Source of the DNA: Nitrospinota bacterium
GTDB lineage: Bacteria; Nitrospinota; Nitrospinia; Nitrospinales; Nitrospinaceae
Reading direction: 5' to 3'
DNA: 43,846 bases
Assembly (NCBI GenBank): GCA_029879645.1
Contig: JAOUPX010000013.1
Location: forward strand, 1 to 43,846
Both the position numbers and the translations under genes were made by a program. Below are positions 42,253 through 43,846 of this stretch, one piece after another. The first letter of the stretch is position 1, and every line of letters begins with the position of its first letter. The notes beneath the pieces are model-generated. The model was not told the DNA's origin. It ran no database searches and worked only from the letters and a program-made list of their open reading frames with translations.

Positions 42253-42951
42253 ATGAATAAAAAAAATAAATATTCCATATTGGTTGCTACGGCGTTTTCC
42301 TTTTTTCTGATTGTTCCCCCGGCGGCTATTTCCAAAAGCGCAGGGGAATCCGAAGGGCAGGTGACCCGGAAAATTTCGCAACCGGCAAAATCCGAGCCGA
42401 TCAAAGTGGCGGCGGTAGGAACCACTGGATTTGGATTCTCCGACGCGGCGAGCGGATTGAAGATGACCGTGGATCAGGTTCTGGAAATCGTGACGGACGA
42501 AAATCTGAAAAAGGATGCTAAATCACGTCAGCTGGCTCTCAAGAATGTGATTGGGAAGCGATTTGATTTCAGGCAAATGGCGATGCATACCCTGGACAGC
42601 GACTGGGGCAGCCACTCCCGGAAAGAGCAAAAACAGTTCACCGGTCTGTTCAAAAAGCTTCTGGAAAAATCGTATTTGCACATCATTGAGAATTTCCAGG
42701 GAGGCAAGGTGCATTTCCTGAGCGAGCGGGTTAAAGGCGATTACGCCTTTATCAAAACCAATATCGTGAGTCCGGATCGAACCATCGCCATCCACTATAA
42801 ACTGAAACGGGATGGCAAGGACTGGCGGGTATATGATTTCCTGGTGCAGGGAGTCAGTATGGCCCGGAACTACCGTTTCCAGTTTTCCAAGGTCATCAGG
42901 CAGGAGTCATTTCAAGGACTGCTTAAACGGTTGAAAGAACAAACCGCCTGA
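42253..42951 (+). CDS. MlaC/Ttg2D-family phospholipid-binding protein
   Basis: 232 residues from the ATG at 42253, preceded by GGAGGG. A signal peptide (KYSILVATAFSFFLIVPPAA, cleavage near residue 27) leads to a 40-residue linker and then the MlaC domain. Typical features are LALKNVIGKRFDFRQMAMHT, WGSHSRKEQKQFTGLFKKLL followed by EKSY, and GKDWRVYDFLVQGVSMARNY near the end. MlaC is the periplasmic carrier of phospholipids between the inner and outer membranes. The other mla genes are not in this window, so it is an orphan here and may serve another lipid or hopanoid. It is followed by an intrinsic terminator. Confidence 0.88.
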   Translation: MNKKNKYSILVATAFSFFLIVPPAAISKSAGESEGQVTRKISQPAKSEPIKVAAVGTTGFGFSDAASGLKMTVDQVLEIVTDENLKKDAKSRQLALKNVIGKRFDFRQMAMHTLDSDWGSHSRKEQKQFTGLFKKLLEKSYLHIIENFQGGKVHFLSERVKGDYAFIKTNIVSPDRTIAIHYKLKRDGKDWRVYDFLVQGVSMARNYRFQFSKVIRQESFQGLLKRLKEQTA

Positions 42952-42978
42952 TATTCCCCCCAACGTCAGGCGATTTTT

Positions 42979-43018
42979 GAAAAGACCCACGAGCTTTTGG
43001 CTCATGGGTCTTTTTGTT
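42979..43018 (+). terminator. Intrinsic terminator after the MlaC-like gene
   Basis: AAAGACCCACGAGC pairs with GCTCATGGGTCTTT (one mismatch) around TTTTG, followed by a T-rich run. It lies 28 bases after the stop. With As on its other side it may also stop transcripts of the convergent outer-membrane protein gene. Confidence 0.9.
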
Positions 43019-43033
43019 TATGCAGTGGGAATT

Positions 43034-43633
43034 TTAAAACCGGAATCGTGCTCCAAACAGAAAATCATGGCTGGAATATTCTGTTTTGAAAGGTCCAGAG
43101 ACAGCCAGATTGAAACTGGGGTCAGTAGTCGTAAAATAGCGGTATCCAAAAGTCAGTGTGGCCTTGGGGGTGATATCGAAACCGAGACCGGCCATAAATT
43201 GAAACGCTGCCACCATGTCTGAGTCACTATCCGTAAATCCGAAGAAGTCTTCTTCAACTCCAACAAGCGCAAATCCCAGTCCGGCTCCGACGTAAGGTCT
43301 CAAGGGAGATTGGGTGGGGATATCGAAATATCCGTTACCCATGAAACTTACGGCGCTGAAGGTGAAATCCTGAGGAAATCCGGCCACGTCAGAGCTGTTG
43401 TAATGCAAGCCTACTTCTCCCTCGATTCGGAGAATGGGGCTCATTTCCACACCAATCGCTCCATTGACCACTAAGGCAGGATCATTGTTGAATTCGTTTC
43501 CTGAGGGTCCAGCAATATCTGAATTGGGCCGTACCCCGAACCCGAGGTTACCGGATAGATAAGCTTGCTGTGCCCAGACCGGGGCGGCCGAGAATAATAA
43601 GCTGACTAGTAAGAATCCAATGATTTTTCTCAT
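43034..43633 (-). CDS. Small outer-membrane beta-barrel protein (OmpW/opacity-type)
   Basis: 199 residues from the ATG at 43633, preceded by GGGAG. Signal peptide RKIIGFLLVSLLFSAAPVWA, cleaved before QQAYLSGNLG. About eight amphipathic strands follow, such as LRIEGEVGLHYNSS, LRPYVGAGLGFALVGVEEDF and ATLTFGYRYFTTTD, ending in HDFLFGARFRF with the terminal aromatic for Bam recognition. This is the pattern of the OMP_b-brl/OmpA-membrane-domain-like porins with short periplasmic turns. Function unknown. A paralogue begins at 43722 just upstream on the same strand, with the same C-terminal motif, so it is a tandem pair. Confidence 0.85.
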   Translation of the reverse strand: MRKIIGFLLVSLLFSAAPVWAQQAYLSGNLGFGVRPNSDIAGPSGNEFNNDPALVVNGAIGVEMSPILRIEGEVGLHYNSSDVAGFPQDFTFSAVSFMGNGYFDIPTQSPLRPYVGAGLGFALVGVEEDFFGFTDSDSDMVAAFQFMAGLGFDITPKATLTFGYRYFTTTDPSFNLAVSGPFKTEYSSHDFLFGARFRF

Positions 43634-43721
43634 AACTTCTCCCAAGGATAAGTTCTTAATATGAAAGGATCGTCAAGTTTAGGCCAGCGAAACGAACAGA
43701 GATTTTGCGAAGAAGGTGATT

Positions 43722-43846
43722 TTAAAAACGGAAACGGGCGCCGAACAGGAAATCGTGGCTTTTGTATTCCGTTTCAAAGAACCCTGGTCCCGCCAAAGCA
43801 AAATCGGGATCCGTGGTTGTGAAATAACGGTAACCAAACGTCAAAG
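43722..43846 (-). CDS. Paralogous outer-membrane beta-barrel protein, C-terminal fragment
   Basis: Only about 40 C-terminal residues are in the window: TFGYRYFTTTDPDFALAGPG, then FFETEYKSHDFLFGARFRF and a TAA at 43722-43724. They match the end of the neighbouring 43034-43633 protein at most positions, so the two are tandem duplicates. The gap between them (88 bases) contains a TTGACG-like -35 element. The N-terminus is outside the window. Confidence 0.87.
   Translation of the reverse strand, partial: LTFGYRYFTTTDPDFALAGPGFFETEYKSHDFLFGARFRF

Overview
The window reads as chromosomal DNA of a Gram-negative bacterium with about 50-55% GC. Gram-negative character is shown by outer-membrane proteins: an alginate-export-type porin, two tandem small beta-barrel proteins, a SurA-like chaperone and an MlaC-like lipid carrier. 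A copper nitrite reductase, molybdenum-cofactor genes, futalosine-route menaquinone synthesis (MqnC), a hopanoid-type epimerase (HpnA) and a CruF-like carotenoid protein together suggest an environmental lineage such as Nitrospinota (Nitrospina-like, marine nitrite oxidisers). That placement is inference from gene content and was not tested by a search. No rRNA, tRNA, CRISPR array, transposase or phage gene was seen. Almost all of it is ordinary, densely packed core genome.

Layout. 1-3.7 kb: edge of a short-chain dehydrogenase, a small membrane protein, a 2Fe-2S ferredoxin, and cysD-cysNC for ATP sulfurylase, whose APS-kinase-like tail looks degenerate. 3.8-9.3 kb: a minus-strand run fmdB-like, TPR/cupredoxin fusion, cysS, DUF2851. 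9.4-14.2 kb (plus strand): two-domain dCTP deaminase, scpB, rluB, an exported protein and an AI-2E-type transporter. 14.2-20.8 kb (minus strand): mqnC, a small parvulin, cobA-hemD fusion, rsmA, pdxA, pckA. 21-24.1 kb (plus strand): spermidine-synthase-like protein, prfB with its programmed +1 frameshift, and a beta-lactamase-fold hydrolase. 24.1-29.2 kb (minus strand): two GT4 glycosyltransferases (one frameshifted), a methyltransferase, a cNMP-binding protein and a LOG-family protein. 29.2-30 kb: small membrane protein and yajQ. 30-32.9 kb (minus strand): surA-like, hpnA, CruF-like operon. 33-34.5 kb: porin. 34.7-38.9 kb (minus strand): mobBA-moeA and an exported VCBS-repeat protein. 39.2-41.9 kb: nirK facing a sigma-54 activator. 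42.2-43.8 kb: MlaC-like gene and tandem outer-membrane proteins.

The most interesting region is 38.9-41.9 kb. An AniA-type lipoprotein NirK has a near-consensus sigma-54 promoter (-24/-12) and an upstream inverted repeat of the form TTGC-N11-GCAA. The same repeat overlaps the -35 box of the facing PAS/AAA+/Fis activator, whose PAS domain carries a four-cysteine motif. This looks like a self-contained circuit: the activator switches on nirK through sigma-54 and represses itself. Just downstream of nirK lies a decayed direct copy of the nirK 3' end and its terminator, the trace of a tandem duplication. Other points worth attention are the TPR-cupredoxin fusion, the degenerate APS-kinase domain and the broken glycosyltransferase.
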